NCBI RefSeq assembly: GCF_015767435.1
Contig: NZ_JADWOV010000319.1
Location: 124,001-188,000 of the forward strand
DNA: 64,000 nucleotides
Origin: Polaribacter sp. BAL334
GTDB taxonomy: Bacteria; Bacteroidota; Bacteroidia; Flavobacteriales; Flavobacteriaceae
Reading direction: 5' to 3'
Shown here: positions 38,201-46,711 of the stretch, piece by piece
Numbering within the stretch: position 1 is the stretch's first letter
Layout: each line of letters starts with the position of its first letter
Program-made: the position numbers and the translations under genes
The notes under the pieces: model-generated
Told to the model about the DNA's origin: nothing
Database searches by the model: none
Seen by the model: the letters and a program-made list of their open reading frames with translations, nothing else

Positions 38201-38352
38201 TTTGATTCAACAGCATCAATGGCTGTCACTCTTCCTGACATTCCTCCAGGCCCAATATTTCTTGGTTTCATGTTTTTCACCAAATCCATTGAAAATTCCT
38301 GAGAAAAAGTTACAGAAGTAACTAAAAAGAGAAAAATGAATATTTTTTTCAT
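35221..38352 (-). CDS. Secreted VPS10/sortilin-like beta-propeller protein (BNR repeats)
   Basis: A 1043-residue exported protein (signal MKKIFIFLFLVTSVTFSQ). Residues about 30-730 hold many BNR/VPS10-type blades with Asp-box-like repeats (GGIWKSTSGG, YKSLDAGKTWK, YKTLDGGKTWK, YITHDGGENWK, YKSEDGGFSWKK). The region after 740 is a beta domain and then a helical segment with long charged helices (about 890-1000). Such proteins are common in Bacteroidota and often labelled glycosyl hydrolase, but no catalytic site is visible, so I call it a propeller of unknown ligand. There is no T9SS tail at its C-terminus. First gene of the operon with DUF2490 and DUF819. Confidence 0.85.
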   Translation of the reverse strand: MKKIFIFLFLVTSVTFSQEFSMDLVKNMKPRNIGPGGMSGRVTAIDAVESNPDIIYAGTASGGIWKSTSGGIKWEPIFDKELTASIGAIAIQQSNPSVVWAGTGEGNPRNSLNGGFGIYKSLDAGKTWKLMGLEKTRHIHRVVIDPANPDVVYVGAIGSPWGEHQERGVYKTLDGGKTWKQILFTNKKSGIADLIMDPTNPNKLIAAMWEHKRDPWFFKSGGEGSGLYITHDGGENWKKITKKEGFPEGELGRIGVAIARSNHDIVYALVEAKKNALYKSEDGGFSWKKINDKADIGNRPFYYSEIYVDPQNENRVYSVFTYVNVSEDGGKNFKELMPAYGVDNGVHPDHHAWWIHPKNGKFMIDGNDGGLNITRDGGKSWRFIGNIPVAQFYHINVDNEFPYNVYGGMQDNGSWRGPAYVWKDQGIRNSYWQEISFGDGFDVISDKDDSRYGWSMSQQGSVVRFDYLTGNNYSVKPTHSDASIQLRFNWNAAINIDPFDNNTLYFGSQFVHKSTDKGLTWSVISPDLTTNNPEKLKQGESGGLTMDATGAENHCTILVIEPTILEKDVLWVATDDGQVQITKDGGKTWTNVSKNIKDLPENSWITQIKASNKNKGEALLVANDYRRDNYKPYAYRTKNYGKTWERIVDENDVASFTLSIIEDLENENLLFLGTDDGLYISIDAGKKWTKWTEGFPTVPVNDLVIHPREHDLIIGTFGRAAWVLDDIRPFRALAKGSVLKEKLALFAPPTAYHAAYQQPTGSRFGADAMYQGENRKGGAIISYYLNKSKEEKTDSIKLEIFDGERLIRTLKFKTPEENGIHKTIWNLDEKGVERASRTIRNSTRETSGVDVKPGVYKLKMTFGDAVSEQNIKVEFDPRLQITQEAINQKYEASKAMENHQEKMAAIVKQLVESKNTATTIKEQLSKDDKKKYDAEIKSSTEIIKKIDDIIAIYLGKVDERQGITRNPEVTVSQRFGTAFSYIRSRFGNQTDTEKQLVNQFLEAFKEAISETNTFYNSYWIDYKKATDGIIISPFKEITIYTAD

Positions 38353-38475
38353 TGTTGTTTGATTTGTTTGTTTGAATTAAGGCAACAAGATACAAAAATG
38401 AAAATGTTTGGGTAATTTTTTTTTCTGTATTGATTTTAGATGACACTGATTTCAGGAACAAATAAATTTAAATAA

Positions 38476-38660
38476 CCTATTGGGTGTAATTTTAAAATTA
38501 ATTTGCCACGAATTCACAGATTTTTATACCCATTGGATCCTATAAATTTGAATTTTCATCAAAGATGAAAACAATTATTGTGATGAAATCTTTGAAATTT
38601 GTGAATTCGTGGCAAAAAAATCTATTTTTTTATCCAATGAAATATTTACACCCAACAGGG
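38476..38660 (+). repeat. MITE-like palindromic element, copy 1
   Basis: About 185 bases with outer inverted ends (CCTATTGGGTGTAA at the left, TTACACCCAACAGGG at the right) and a strong inner inverted repeat (TTTGCCACGAATTCAC near 38502, GTGAATTCGTGGCAAA near 38600). A second copy lies at 48976-49153 in the opposite orientation with high similarity through the whole centre. It encodes no protein, so if mobile it would need a transposase in trans. Confidence 0.8.
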
Positions 38661-38718
38661 TTTTAAATAATAATAAAACATCATTTTTTTATAATCATAG
38701 ATTTGTGCAATTCGTGAA

Positions 38719-38740
38719 ACCTTGCCTGCGGCAGGCAGGT
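38719..38740. repeat. Short GC-rich palindrome
   Basis: CCTTGCCTGCGGCAGGCAGG stands out as a GC-rich island in very AT-rich DNA and is almost perfectly self-complementary. Such TGCCTGC/GCAGGCA palindromes are scattered through flavobacterial intergenic DNA. Role unknown; possibly a REP-like element. Confidence 0.6.
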
Positions 38741-38831
38741 TAGTGTATAAAAAAATAGATGTTTGAATGATTTTCAAAATTTTGTTTTCATTCCTCTAAA
38801 CTTTGATTATTTTTATCAAAATTTATTGATC

Positions 38832-40382
38832 ATGAGCCAAAAAGACACATTCTTTGAATACATCAATAGTGGTTATGCAACTAAAGGGGATTTTATAAAT
38901 TTAGGAGCAGCCATGTTGGGTGAGGAAACCATTACAAATGCGTTTGTAAAAGTTCCTTTAAAAACCTTGAATAGACATGGTTTAATTGCTGGTGCAACAG
39001 GAACTGGAAAAACAAAAACACTGCAAGTTTTGGCGGAAAATCTATCAGAAAAAGGAATTCCGGTGTTGTTAATGGACGTTAAAGGAGATTTATCTGGTTT
39101 GGCTCAACCAAATGCGGGTCACCCAAAAATTGATGCACGTCATCAAATGATTGGTTTTCCCTTTGAAGCAAAGAAATTTCCTGTTGAAATATTGACAATT
39201 TCTCAACAAAATGGCACCAGAATTCGTGCAACAATCTCCGAATTTGGCCCTGTTTTATTATCCCGAATTTTAGATTTATCTGAAGCTCAAGAAGGCATTA
39301 TGGCAATTATTTTTAAGTATTGTGACGATCATAAATTGCCATTATTGGATTTGAAAGATTTCAAAAAAGTGCTACAATACATCACCAATGAAGGAAAAGG
39401 TGAAATTGAAGCTGAATATGGACGAATTTCTACGTCAAGTACAGGTTCAATTTTGAGAAAAGTGATTGAAATTGAACATCAAGGAGGTGACTTGTTTTTT
39501 GGAGAAAAATCTTTTGAAGTGGAAGATTTAACCAGAATTGATGAAAATGGCAAAGGAATTATTTCGGTGTTAAGATTGACAGATATTCAAGACAAGCCCA
39601 AGTTATTTTCAACATTTATGATGCAATTATTGGCAGAAGTGTATCAAACATTTCCTGAACAAGGAGATAGTGACAGACCCGAATTGATTATTTTTATCGA
39701 TGAAGCTCATTTGGTTTTTGAAGAAGCCACAAAAGCATTGTTAAATCAAATAGAAAGTGTGGTGAAATTGATACGTTCCAAAGGAATTGGATTGTATTTT
39801 GTAACTCAAAATCCGAATGATGTTCCCGAAGATATTTTGGCGCAATTGGGTTTAAAAATCCAACATTCATTGAGAGCTTTTACCGCAAAAGATAGAAAAG
39901 CGATCAAATTAGCCGCTGAAAATTATCCGAATTCTGAATATTATGATACCAGTGAAGTCTTAACCCAATTAGGAATTGGAGAGGCATTTGTATCTGTTTT
40001 AAACGAAAAAGGAATTCCAACACCATTAGCAAGAACGATGTTGCGCGCGCCAATGAGCAGAATGGATGTATTGACAGACAGTGAGTTACAAGAAGTAATT
40101 CAAAATTCTAGAATTTATCACAAATACAATCAAGAAATTGATAGAGAAAGTGCGTACGAGTTGCTCAACAATAAAATAGAAAGTAGTAATTTAGCAGCCG
40201 AAAAATTAAAAAGAGAAGAGGAAATTCAAAAAGAGCGCGAAAAATTTGAAAAAGAAAGAACAACACAAACTCGCAGAACAACAAGCAGAAGAAGTACAGC
40301 ACAAGATCCAATCGTAAAAGTCTTGACAAGTGCCACTTTTATGAGAGCTGTTTTTGGAGTTTTAACTAAATTAATGAAATAA
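38832..40382 (+). CDS. HerA-like ATPase, DUF853/YjgR family
   Basis: A 516-residue cytoplasmic ATPase. ATG 38832 begins MSQKDTFFEY and is chosen over an upstream TTG. Walker A is GATGTGKTKT (about residues 50-60), Walker B is LIIFIDEAHLVF near 295-305, and LYFVTQNPNDVPEDIL with the nearby Arg/Gln motif is typical of the YjgR/DUF853 branch of HerA-FtsK ATPases. The C-terminus is a charged coiled coil with an Arg/Thr-rich stretch. Exact role unknown; the family is widespread and not a proven helicase. No nuclease partner (NurA) is adjacent. Confidence 0.88.
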   Translation: MSQKDTFFEYINSGYATKGDFINLGAAMLGEETITNAFVKVPLKTLNRHGLIAGATGTGKTKTLQVLAENLSEKGIPVLLMDVKGDLSGLAQPNAGHPKIDARHQMIGFPFEAKKFPVEILTISQQNGTRIRATISEFGPVLLSRILDLSEAQEGIMAIIFKYCDDHKLPLLDLKDFKKVLQYITNEGKGEIEAEYGRISTSSTGSILRKVIEIEHQGGDLFFGEKSFEVEDLTRIDENGKGIISVLRLTDIQDKPKLFSTFMMQLLAEVYQTFPEQGDSDRPELIIFIDEAHLVFEEATKALLNQIESVVKLIRSKGIGLYFVTQNPNDVPEDILAQLGLKIQHSLRAFTAKDRKAIKLAAENYPNSEYYDTSEVLTQLGIGEAFVSVLNEKGIPTPLARTMLRAPMSRMDVLTDSELQEVIQNSRIYHKYNQEIDRESAYELLNNKIESSNLAAEKLKREEEIQKEREKFEKERTTQTRRTTSRRSTAQDPIVKVLTSATFMRAVFGVLTKLMK

Positions 40383-40428
40383 CAAATTGAATAATTAAAC
40401 GTTTTAAAAGGGATTTAAAAAACAAAAA

Positions 40429-40995
40429 ATGATAAAAAAAAATAGTTTAGCCGCATTTGCATTGATAGTTTTTATGAGTTTTATCAGTTGTAGTGACAAA
40501 GATAAATTCGTTGTAGAAAAAGGAAAAGTAGGTAAAATTACCAAAGAAACTACTGTAAAAGAATTGAAAGAAATCTTTAAAAAAGATTCGATTAGTTCTA
40601 AATTAAGTGGAAAAGTTACTGAAGAGGATGATTATTTTCAAGAAGAAGATGAATATTATATCTACGAAAAAGGAGGAACTCTTTTACTAACAATTACTCC
40701 AAAAGAGCAACAAGATTCGCTATCAACCATTAAAAGTATTGAAATTCACGACAAGCGTTTTGCTACAAAAAATGGTATCAATTTAGAATCCACTTTTTCA
40801 GAAGTAAATACCAATTATGCTTTGAGAGTAGAATCAACCTTGCTTTCTGTAACGTTATTTTTAGACGAATTGAACGCTACAATGACTGTTGATAAAGAGG
40901 AATTAGGGTTAAAAGATTTTACAATTCAACAAGTATCTTTGGAGCAAATTCCTGATTTGGCAAAAATAAAATCATTTGTGATTTGGTTTGATTAG
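40429..40995 (+). CDS. Lipoprotein of unknown function, 188 residues
   Basis: Lipobox SFISC (Cys21) follows a clear hydrophobic signal. The mature part is strongly charged (KGKVGKITKETTVKELKEIF, an acidic run EEDDYFQEEDEYY) and has beta-rich character towards the end. The KEIF segment and the later 'DKRFATKNGINLESTFSEV' recall small lipoproteins that track a threshold-like repeat, but I recognise no named family. It sits 46 bases after the HerA-like gene and may share its transcript. Confidence 0.65.
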   Translation: MIKKNSLAAFALIVFMSFISCSDKDKFVVEKGKVGKITKETTVKELKEIFKKDSISSKLSGKVTEEDDYFQEEDEYYIYEKGGTLLLTITPKEQQDSLSTIKSIEIHDKRFATKNGINLESTFSEVNTNYALRVESTLLSVTLFLDELNATMTVDKEELGLKDFTIQQVSLEQIPDLAKIKSFVIWFD

Positions 40996-41100
40996 GGCGA
41001 ATTTTGTAAAAACAAAACCGCGCTTTCCATGGTTTTTTTTATGTTGTAATCTACATATAAAACTTTTTAAATAGTCAAATCAATTAAAGTTTATTCTATT

Positions 41101-41226
41101 TTACCACATAGAAACATAGAAAAAAGAGTTTTATAGACAAATTCTTTGTTACACATAGCTTTGTTATTCTAAAATAAAGCGAAGCGACTTTCAAAATGAA
41201 ACCAAAGCTATGTGTCTATGTGGCTT
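41101..41226. repeat. Second palindromic intergenic element (CCACATAG type)
   Basis: Outer inverted repeats ACCACATAGAAACATAG (41103-41119) and CTATGTGTCTATGTGGC (41208-41224) enclose an inner perfect pair ACACATAGCTTTG (41151-41163) and CAAAGCTATGTGT (41203-41215). The element fills most of the 278-base gap before the cupin gene and is unrelated in sequence to the 38476 repeat. Confidence 0.7.
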
Positions 41227-41273
41227 AAAAATAAAAATTGAATTTTATTCCAATCGCTTTCGCACATTTCGTT

Positions 41274-41642
41274 ATGAAAAAAAAATACACGATTCAAAAA
41301 TCACCTTTTGTAGTTCCTACTACTGATGGAAAACTAATTGAAGAACATTTTGGGTTGGCTTCTGATAAAAATCAGGCAATAAGTATTGCACACATGATAG
41401 CACCACCTCATTGGAAAGAACCTTTTCAAACGCCAGCATTTGATGAATATACGTATATCATCAGAGGAAAAAAGCAATTTATTATTGAGGACGAAAGGGT
41501 TGTTTTAGAATCAGGACAGTCCATTAAAATTGAAAAAAATACCCGCGTTCAATATTCAAATCCTTTTGAAGAACCTTGCGAATATTTGGCGATTTGCACA
41601 CCCGCTTTTTCTATGGATTTGGTGAATAGGGAAGAGGAGTAA
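41274..41642 (+). CDS. Small cupin-domain protein
   Basis: A 122-residue single-domain cupin. ATG 41274 (MKKKYTIQKSPF) is preferred over an in-frame TTG 36 bases upstream that lies in repeat-flanking DNA. The two cupin motifs are recognisable around HWKEPFQTPAFDEYTYIIRG and QSIKIEKNTRVQYSNP, although the metal-binding His set is incomplete: His in APPHW is present but the second motif lacks the usual His. Substrate unknown. It converges with folD. Confidence 0.75.
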   Translation: MKKKYTIQKSPFVVPTTDGKLIEEHFGLASDKNQAISIAHMIAPPHWKEPFQTPAFDEYTYIIRGKKQFIIEDERVVLESGQSIKIEKNTRVQYSNPFEEPCEYLAICTPAFSMDLVNREEE

Positions 41643-41659
41643 ATAATTAGATAATTTTT

Positions 41660-42535
41660 TTACTCATTCCTTTGACAAGCCAACAACGTATTTTTCAATA
41701 ACATAGCAATGGTCATTGGTCCAACTCCACCTGGAACTGGCGTGATAAAATCACATTTTTGAGAAACTTCATCAAATGCAACATCACCTACCAAACGAAA
41801 ACCATTTTGTTTGCTGGAATCTGCCAAACGTGTAATGCCAACGTCAATTACAGTTACATTTTCTTTAATCATGTCTGCTTTTAAAAACTCAGGAATGCCA
41901 ATGGCAGCAACAATAATATCCGCTTGAAGCGTGATTTCTTTTAAATTTTTAGTTCTGCTATGACAAATGGTTACAGTAGCATCGCCTACTTTTCTTTTTT
42001 GAGATAGTAAAATACTCATTGGACTTCCTACAATGTGACTTCTTCCTAAAACAACAACATGTTTTCCAGAAGTTTGCACATTATATCGCTCTAATAATTC
42101 TAGTATTCCAAAGGGAGTTGCAGAAATAAAGGTAGGTAAATTCAATGCCATTTTTCCAACATTCATAGGATGAAAACCATCCACATCTTTGTTTGGATTG
42201 ACTGCCATCAAGACTTTCTGTTCGTCAATATGTTTAGGTAATGGCAATTGCACTATGAATCCGTCAATATCTTTATCGATATTTAAAATCGCAATTTCAT
42301 TTAATAAATCTTCTTCAGAGGTTTCTTCGGGCAAACGAATCAAAGTTGATTCAAAACCCACACGTTCACAAGCCTTCACTTTTGCATTCACATACGTAAT
42401 ACTTGCACCATCATTTCCCACAATAATTGCAGCTAAATGAGGTGTTTTGTGTCCAATTTCTTTTAAATAGTTAACTTCTAAAGCAATTTCTTCTTTGATG
42501 TCAGCAGCAGTTTTTTTTCCGTCTAATAAAATCAT
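41660..42535 (-). CDS. folD: Bifunctional methylenetetrahydrofolate dehydrogenase / methenyltetrahydrofolate cyclohydrolase
   Basis: Interconverts 5,10-methylene- and 10-formyl-tetrahydrofolate in the one-carbon pool. The 291-residue length is standard. Motifs: [12 protein letters not shown] holding the catalytic Tyr and Lys, [19 protein letters not shown] for NADP binding, and [12 protein letters not shown] at the end. Its ATG overlaps the stop of the upstream membrane-protein gene by four bases (ATGA). Cytoplasmic housekeeping enzyme. Confidence 0.97.
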   Translation of the reverse strand: MILLDGKKTAADIKEEIALEVNYLKEIGHKTPHLAAIIVGNDGASITYVNAKVKACERVGFESTLIRLPEETSEEDLLNEIAILNIDKDIDGFIVQLPLPKHIDEQKVLMAVNPNKDVDGFHPMNVGKMALNLPTFISATPFGILELLERYNVQTSGKHVVVLGRSHIVGSPMSILLSQKRKVGDATVTICHSRTKNLKEITLQADIIVAAIGIPEFLKADMIKENVTVIDVGITRLADSSKQNGFRLVGDVAFDEVSQKCDFITPVPGGVGPMTIAMLLKNTLLACQRNE

Positions 42536-43962
42536 CTTTCTTTTAAAATGTATATTTTTATATTGATGTTAAAATTATTGAATTCTTTTAAAATAGTATA
42601 GCTGTTCTCTAAACTTTTTAGCTCTTCTTCTGATAAATTATACACATTAGAGTAGAAAACATATTTTTCTACTCCTGTAAATTTTAAAAATGATCTTTGG
42701 TCTTCGCTGAAATCAATCAAATCCAAAGTAGTGTAGTTAGGAAAAAAACTAGCTACATTTTCTATGTCAATTTTAGTTGTATTCAAATAGTCAATAGCTT
42801 CTAATCGCAATGAATGATAAGGTACATGCCCCAAGGTAGCCCTAAAAGCAGTTGAGATTGGTTTGGGATATATCCAAAGATTGCCAGTGAATAAACCCAA
42901 AAAAAGTATAGAAAACACTATTTTTTTGTGTTTATAAAAATGAATAATCAGTAAAAATGCGAATAGATTTAAACAGATATAAGAAGTTATAAAATATCGA
43001 ATGCCCACAGTATTTGTTACTATTAATATGGTGGATATAATAAATAGTACTGATGAGAAAGCCAACATTAAAAGCAACTTATTTTTTGTATTCGCTATTA
43101 TTTTTTTTCCATAAATAATAAAACTGATGATGATCAATAGGATGATAAAAACACGCCCAAAATCCAAATATCTCCAAATTAACACCACACTATTTCTAAC
43201 AAAATAGTTGAAATCTGCAAAATGCCATAAACTTTTCCAAGGAGAATTTGTGTGTGTTTGCAACCAACCTTTATGCATGAGCCTCCATCCAACATAAATA
43301 AAAGCAGGTAAACTTGCTATAACATAAAAAACAATAAATTTGAGTGTGATGATTTTTTTTAGGGTTTCTTTTTGTGAAAATTTACGGTATAAAACTTCAA
43401 ATAAACAAATACCTGCAAAAAGCATCATACTTCTAAAAGAAACAATACTTAAAAAAAATAAACCGATGAACTGTAATTTTTTATGATTAAATAACAGCGA
43501 GTTTACAGCTAAAAAAAAGAAGAAAAGTGTAATAATTTCTATGGAAACTAAAGCCAAGCAAGTAGCTAAAGTGGGATCTGCTAAAACTAAAAAAAAAGCA
43601 AAAAACTGTAATTTGGTTTCTTTTATAAAATAGGAAATAAATTTATGTAACTGAATAAAAAAACCAATGGTAAAAGGCATCATCGCAAGGTGACTAACCC
43701 ATAATTCGTGTCCAAAAATATGCCAAAAGATAGCTAGTATTGTGGCTAAAAAAGGAGGATGACCTGGGTCGAAAGTAATTGGCATAGACCAATTCAATAG
43801 TGAGTTGTTGTATAAATGGTTTCCCATTTTAGACCCAAAAAGAATGTCGTCATCAAACATTCCAAAATTTTTGGACAATATAAAAATAAGTACACTAAGT
43901 AAAACAAAAAAAAGATTTTTGTGGAAACTAGTTTTAAAAATAAAGTGGATTATTTTTGACAT
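42532..43962 (-). CDS. GT-C type membrane glycosyltransferase-like protein
   Basis: A 476-residue protein with about ten to eleven hydrophobic helices. After the first helix come the acidic loop [11 protein letters not shown] and then [17 protein letters not shown], which match the first extracytoplasmic loop of GT-C/PMT-like (GT39/ArnT-type) enzymes that use a polyprenyl-phosphate sugar. The C-terminal third (about 360-476) is soluble. The acceptor is unknown; protein O-glycosylation or cell-surface lipid modification are possible. It is followed by folD with a four-base overlap, which suggests co-transcription but not shared function. Confidence 0.72.
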   Translation of the reverse strand: MSKIIHFIFKTSFHKNLFFVLLSVLIFILSKNFGMFDDDILFGSKMGNHLYNNSLLNWSMPITFDPGHPPFLATILAIFWHIFGHELWVSHLAMMPFTIGFFIQLHKFISYFIKETKLQFFAFFLVLADPTLATCLALVSIEIITLFFFFLAVNSLLFNHKKLQFIGLFFLSIVSFRSMMLFAGICLFEVLYRKFSQKETLKKIITLKFIVFYVIASLPAFIYVGWRLMHKGWLQTHTNSPWKSLWHFADFNYFVRNSVVLIWRYLDFGRVFIILLIIISFIIYGKKIIANTKNKLLLMLAFSSVLFIISTILIVTNTVGIRYFITSYICLNLFAFLLIIHFYKHKKIVFSILFLGLFTGNLWIYPKPISTAFRATLGHVPYHSLRLEAIDYLNTTKIDIENVASFFPNYTTLDLIDFSEDQRSFLKFTGVEKYVFYSNVYNLSEEELKSLENSYTILKEFNNFNINIKIYILKER

Positions 43963-43970
43963 TTTTAATT

Positions 43971-43995
43971 AAAAAAAGCTGCAAAATAGCAGCTT
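43971..43995 (-). terminator. Terminator of ffh
   Basis: On the - strand AAGCTGC, a six-base loop and GCAGCTT are followed by a T-run of seven. It lies six bases after the ffh stop in reading order and just ahead of the glycosyltransferase-like gene. Confidence 0.88.
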
Positions 43996-44000
43996 AAACT

Positions 44001-45329
44001 TTATTTCATTCCTTGCATCATTTGCATCATTTTTTTGCCACCTCCACCTTGCATCATTTTCATCATTTTGCTCATTTGTTCAAATTGTTTCATCAATTGA
44101 TTTACTTCTTGAATGGTGGTTCCTGAACCTTTTGCAATTCTCTTTTTTCTATTGACATCAATTAACGAAGGAGTACTTCTTTCTGATGGAGTCATGGAAT
44201 GGATAATGGCTTCAATTCCTTTGAAAGCATTGTCATCAATATCAATGTCTTTCATCGCTTTTCCAGCTCCTGGAATCATTCCAATCAAATCTTTCATGCT
44301 TCCCATTTTTTTGATTTGCTGAATTTGAGTTAAAAAATCATCAAAACCAAATTGATTTTTGGCAATTTTCTTTTGTAGTTTTCTAGCTTCTTCTTCATCA
44401 TATTGGTCTTGAGCACGTTCTACCAACGAAATAACATCTCCCATTCCCAAAATACGATCAGCCATCCTATCTGGATAAAAAACGTCAATCGCATCCATTT
44501 TTTCGCCAGTACCAATAAATTTGATAGGCTTATCTACTACAGATTTGATTGACAACGCAGCTCCACCTCTGGTATCACCATCTAATTTGGTCAATACAAC
44601 TCCGTCAAAATTCAGAATATCGTTGAATGCTTTTGCCGTATTTACAGCATCTTGTCCTGTCATAGAATCTACTACAAACAGGGTTTCTTGAGGTTTTACA
44701 GCTTTATGAATGTTCGAAATTTCGGTCATCATGGCTTCATCTACAGCCAAACGTCCAGCAGTATCAATGATGACTACATTTTTACCATTTGCTTTCGCGT
44801 ATTTGATGGCATTTAAAGAAATTTCAACAGGATTTTTATTGTCAATTTCAGCATATACTTCCACGCCAACTTGTGCTCCAACCACTTGTAATTGGTTGAT
44901 GGCAGCAGGTCTATACACATCACAACCTACTAAAAGTACTTGTTTTGTTTTTTTTGTTTTTAAGTAATTTGCCAGTTTTCCAGAAAAAGTAGTTTTTCCA
45001 GAACCTTGCAAACCAGACATCAAAATAACGGTTGGAGAGCCTCCTAAATTTACGCCAACAGTTTCACCACCCATCAACGCAGTCAATTCATCTTTGACCA
45101 ATTTTACCATCAACTGCCCTGGATTCAGGGTTGTCAATACATTTTGACCAATAGCTTTGGTTTGAACGTTTTTCGTAAATTCTTTGGCAATTTTGAAATT
45201 AACATCCGCATCAAGCAAAGCTCTTCGAACTTCTTTGAGGGTTTCTGCTACGTTAATTTCGGTTATTTTTCCATGCCCTTTGAGCGTGTGTAAGGCTTTA
45301 TCTAATTTATCACTTAAATTACTAAACAT
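44001..45329 (-). CDS. ffh: Signal recognition particle protein Ffh (SRP54)
   Basis: GTPase subunit of the signal recognition particle, which brings inner-membrane proteins to the translocon. The 442 residues show the N domain, the G domain with GLQGSGKTTFSGK, VGCDVYRPAA, DTAGR and TKLDGD, and the C-terminal methionine-rich M domain (MKQFEQMSKMMKMM, ending in MMQGMK). It has its own promoter and terminator, and no partner gene is adjacent; the 4.5S RNA gene is not in this window as far as I can see. Confidence 0.98.
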   Translation of the reverse strand: MFSNLSDKLDKALHTLKGHGKITEINVAETLKEVRRALLDADVNFKIAKEFTKNVQTKAIGQNVLTTLNPGQLMVKLVKDELTALMGGETVGVNLGGSPTVILMSGLQGSGKTTFSGKLANYLKTKKTKQVLLVGCDVYRPAAINQLQVVGAQVGVEVYAEIDNKNPVEISLNAIKYAKANGKNVVIIDTAGRLAVDEAMMTEISNIHKAVKPQETLFVVDSMTGQDAVNTAKAFNDILNFDGVVLTKLDGDTRGGAALSIKSVVDKPIKFIGTGEKMDAIDVFYPDRMADRILGMGDVISLVERAQDQYDEEEARKLQKKIAKNQFGFDDFLTQIQQIKKMGSMKDLIGMIPGAGKAMKDIDIDDNAFKGIEAIIHSMTPSERSTPSLIDVNRKKRIAKGSGTTIQEVNQLMKQFEQMSKMMKMMQGGGGKKMMQMMQGMK

Positions 45330-45354
45330 AGGTTACTTCCTTTTTTAAGAGCCA

Positions 45355-45362
45355 CAAATATA
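45355..45362 (-). promoter_or_regulatory. Promoter -7 element of ffh
   Basis: On the - strand TATATTTG fits TAnnTTTG exactly, with TTGA about 16 bases further upstream as a -33 candidate. It lies about 26 bases before the ffh ATG. An AGGAAGT ribosome-binding-like sequence precedes the ATG, which is uncommon in this window. Confidence 0.6.
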
Positions 45363-45444
45363 ACAATTCATGACGATTCAATTTGTGGAATGATTGATTT
45401 TTATTCAAGAAATTATTACTTGAAATCAACCAAAAATAGATTTT

Positions 45445-45969
45445 TTAATATAAATTTTTCAGAATTGTGGTGTGATGTTCTGTATGATATGCTGCCCACA
45501 TAATCAATTCTCTGACAGTCATTTTTCCCATTAAAGGATGAGGAATGACAAGAGTATCCAAATTGACATCACTTATTTTACGAGTTTTGTACTGCAATTT
45601 TTTATGTTGGATTTGTAGTCTTGTCATTAGACGAGGTTTGTCTTTTAAAAGTGGACTTTTTAAATCTTTATTAAATTCAATGGATTTGTCTAAATTTTCG
45701 ACTAATTTATCTTGATATTTTTTTACAACTTCTTCGTAACTCCTAGACGGTCTGTTGCTCAAACCAAATTTGTATTTCAAAAAAAATCTTGGATAACTCA
45801 AGGCATTGTTTAATAATTGTAAACTATTTACCAAATGCAAAATGTGTTGGCTTGTTGTCCATTTTCCTTCAGGACCAGTTTCCCAATTTTCAGCAGGTTG
45901 TTGATTGAGCCAATCAAACAATACTTGGTATTTTTCTTCAATTAAATCGGCAATTGCTAATTTGTCCAT
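45445..45969 (-). CDS. DinB-like (DUF1569/DUF664-type) four-helix protein
   Basis: A 174-residue cytoplasmic protein of the DinB-like superfamily, whose members form four-helix bundles and often bind a metal through three His residues. Candidate ligands are the His pair in SQHILHLVN and the His in AAYHTEHHTT near the C-terminus. Typical features also include GKWTTSQHILH and MTVRELIMW. Biochemical role unknown; some relatives are thiol-dependent S-transferases. It lies 40 bases downstream of msrB in reading order and may share its transcript. Confidence 0.75.
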   Translation of the reverse strand: MDKLAIADLIEEKYQVLFDWLNQQPAENWETGPEGKWTTSQHILHLVNSLQLLNNALSYPRFFLKYKFGLSNRPSRSYEEVVKKYQDKLVENLDKSIEFNKDLKSPLLKDKPRLMTRLQIQHKKLQYKTRKISDVNLDTLVIPHPLMGKMTVRELIMWAAYHTEHHTTILKNLY

Positions 45970-46009
45970 GACTCAAAATTGTTTATTAAGTTATTGAATA
46001 TCAGTTTTT

Positions 46010-46495
46010 TTATTCTTTTTTGTCAGGAATAAATGTCAAGGCAACACCATTAATACAATGACGTTTTCCAGTGGTTTTTTGAGGGCCATCATCAAAAGAA
46101 TGTCCTAAATGACTGCCACAAGTATTGCATTTGAGCTCAGTGCGTTCATAACCAATTTTATAATCCACATCTAGTTCTATATTTTTTGTAATTCCTCTAT
46201 CAAAAGAAGGCCAACCTGAACCAGAATCGTATTTGTATTTGGATTCATACAAAGGCGTTTTACATGCCGCACAAACATATGTTCCTTTCTCTTTATTATT
46301 ATTTAACGGACTTGAAAAAGCTCTTTCAGTGCCAGCTTCACGCAACACATAATATTCCATTGGCGATAAAATCTTTTTCCATTCTGCGTCTGATTTTTCG
46401 ATTTTGTAGGTTTTTTTTTGTTCAGTATTTGTTTGCGCTTTGCTTTGACAACTCATCAAAAGACTGAATACCAATAACCCCATAAATTTATACAT
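46010..46495 (-). CDS. msrB: Peptide-methionine (R)-S-oxide reductase MsrB, lipoprotein form
   Basis: Repairs the R epimer of methionine sulfoxide in proteins. The 161-residue protein starts with a lipoprotein signal (LLMSC, Cys16), so the enzyme is outside the cytoplasm. Zinc ligands are the CAAC and CNTC pairs, the family motif SGSGWPSF is present, and the active-site Cys147 is in KRHCINGVAL, all intact. No MsrA domain is fused. Reducing power would have to come from a periplasmic thioredoxin-like partner, none of which is adjacent. Confidence 0.95.
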   Translation of the reverse strand: MYKFMGLLVFSLLMSCQSKAQTNTEQKKTYKIEKSDAEWKKILSPMEYYVLREAGTERAFSSPLNNNKEKGTYVCAACKTPLYESKYKYDSGSGWPSFDRGITKNIELDVDYKIGYERTELKCNTCGSHLGHSFDDGPQKTTGKRHCINGVALTFIPDKKE

Positions 46496-46711
46496 AAGTA
46501 ATATATTTTTTTGTTTTTCTTATAATAGTCGTAAATATACTGATTTTTCGAATTTTAAATTACTATTTTGCGTTGATGAAGGTTTTAAATCGTATTTCAA
46601 CTAAAACAATTCAGTTTTATTTTTTTTGAAAAGAAAGAATCTGTAATTTAGTTGTTGAATAAGCGTTTTCCTTTTGTAAAATCTTCATAATAATTTTAAA
46701 AATATATAAAA

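Larger units (their letters stand above)
38353..38831. other. Long non-coding gap with palindromic repeats
   Basis: About 480 bases between divergent genes. It holds the start region of the propeller gene (a TATCTTG-like element near 38390 on the - strand), one copy of a MITE-like palindrome and a GC-rich hairpin, described separately. No credible gene: a 54-bp in-frame extension of the HerA-like gene starting with TTG is rejected. Confidence 0.7.

Noticed and set aside
35221..38352. Glycosyl hydrolase label for the propeller protein
   Set aside because: Repeats are of the BNR/VPS10 type and no catalytic residues of any glycosidase family can be seen.
38763..38831. TTG start for the HerA-like ATPase
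   Set aside because: The extra 23 residues are hydrophobic and unrelated to the family; ATG 38832 begins the usual conserved part.
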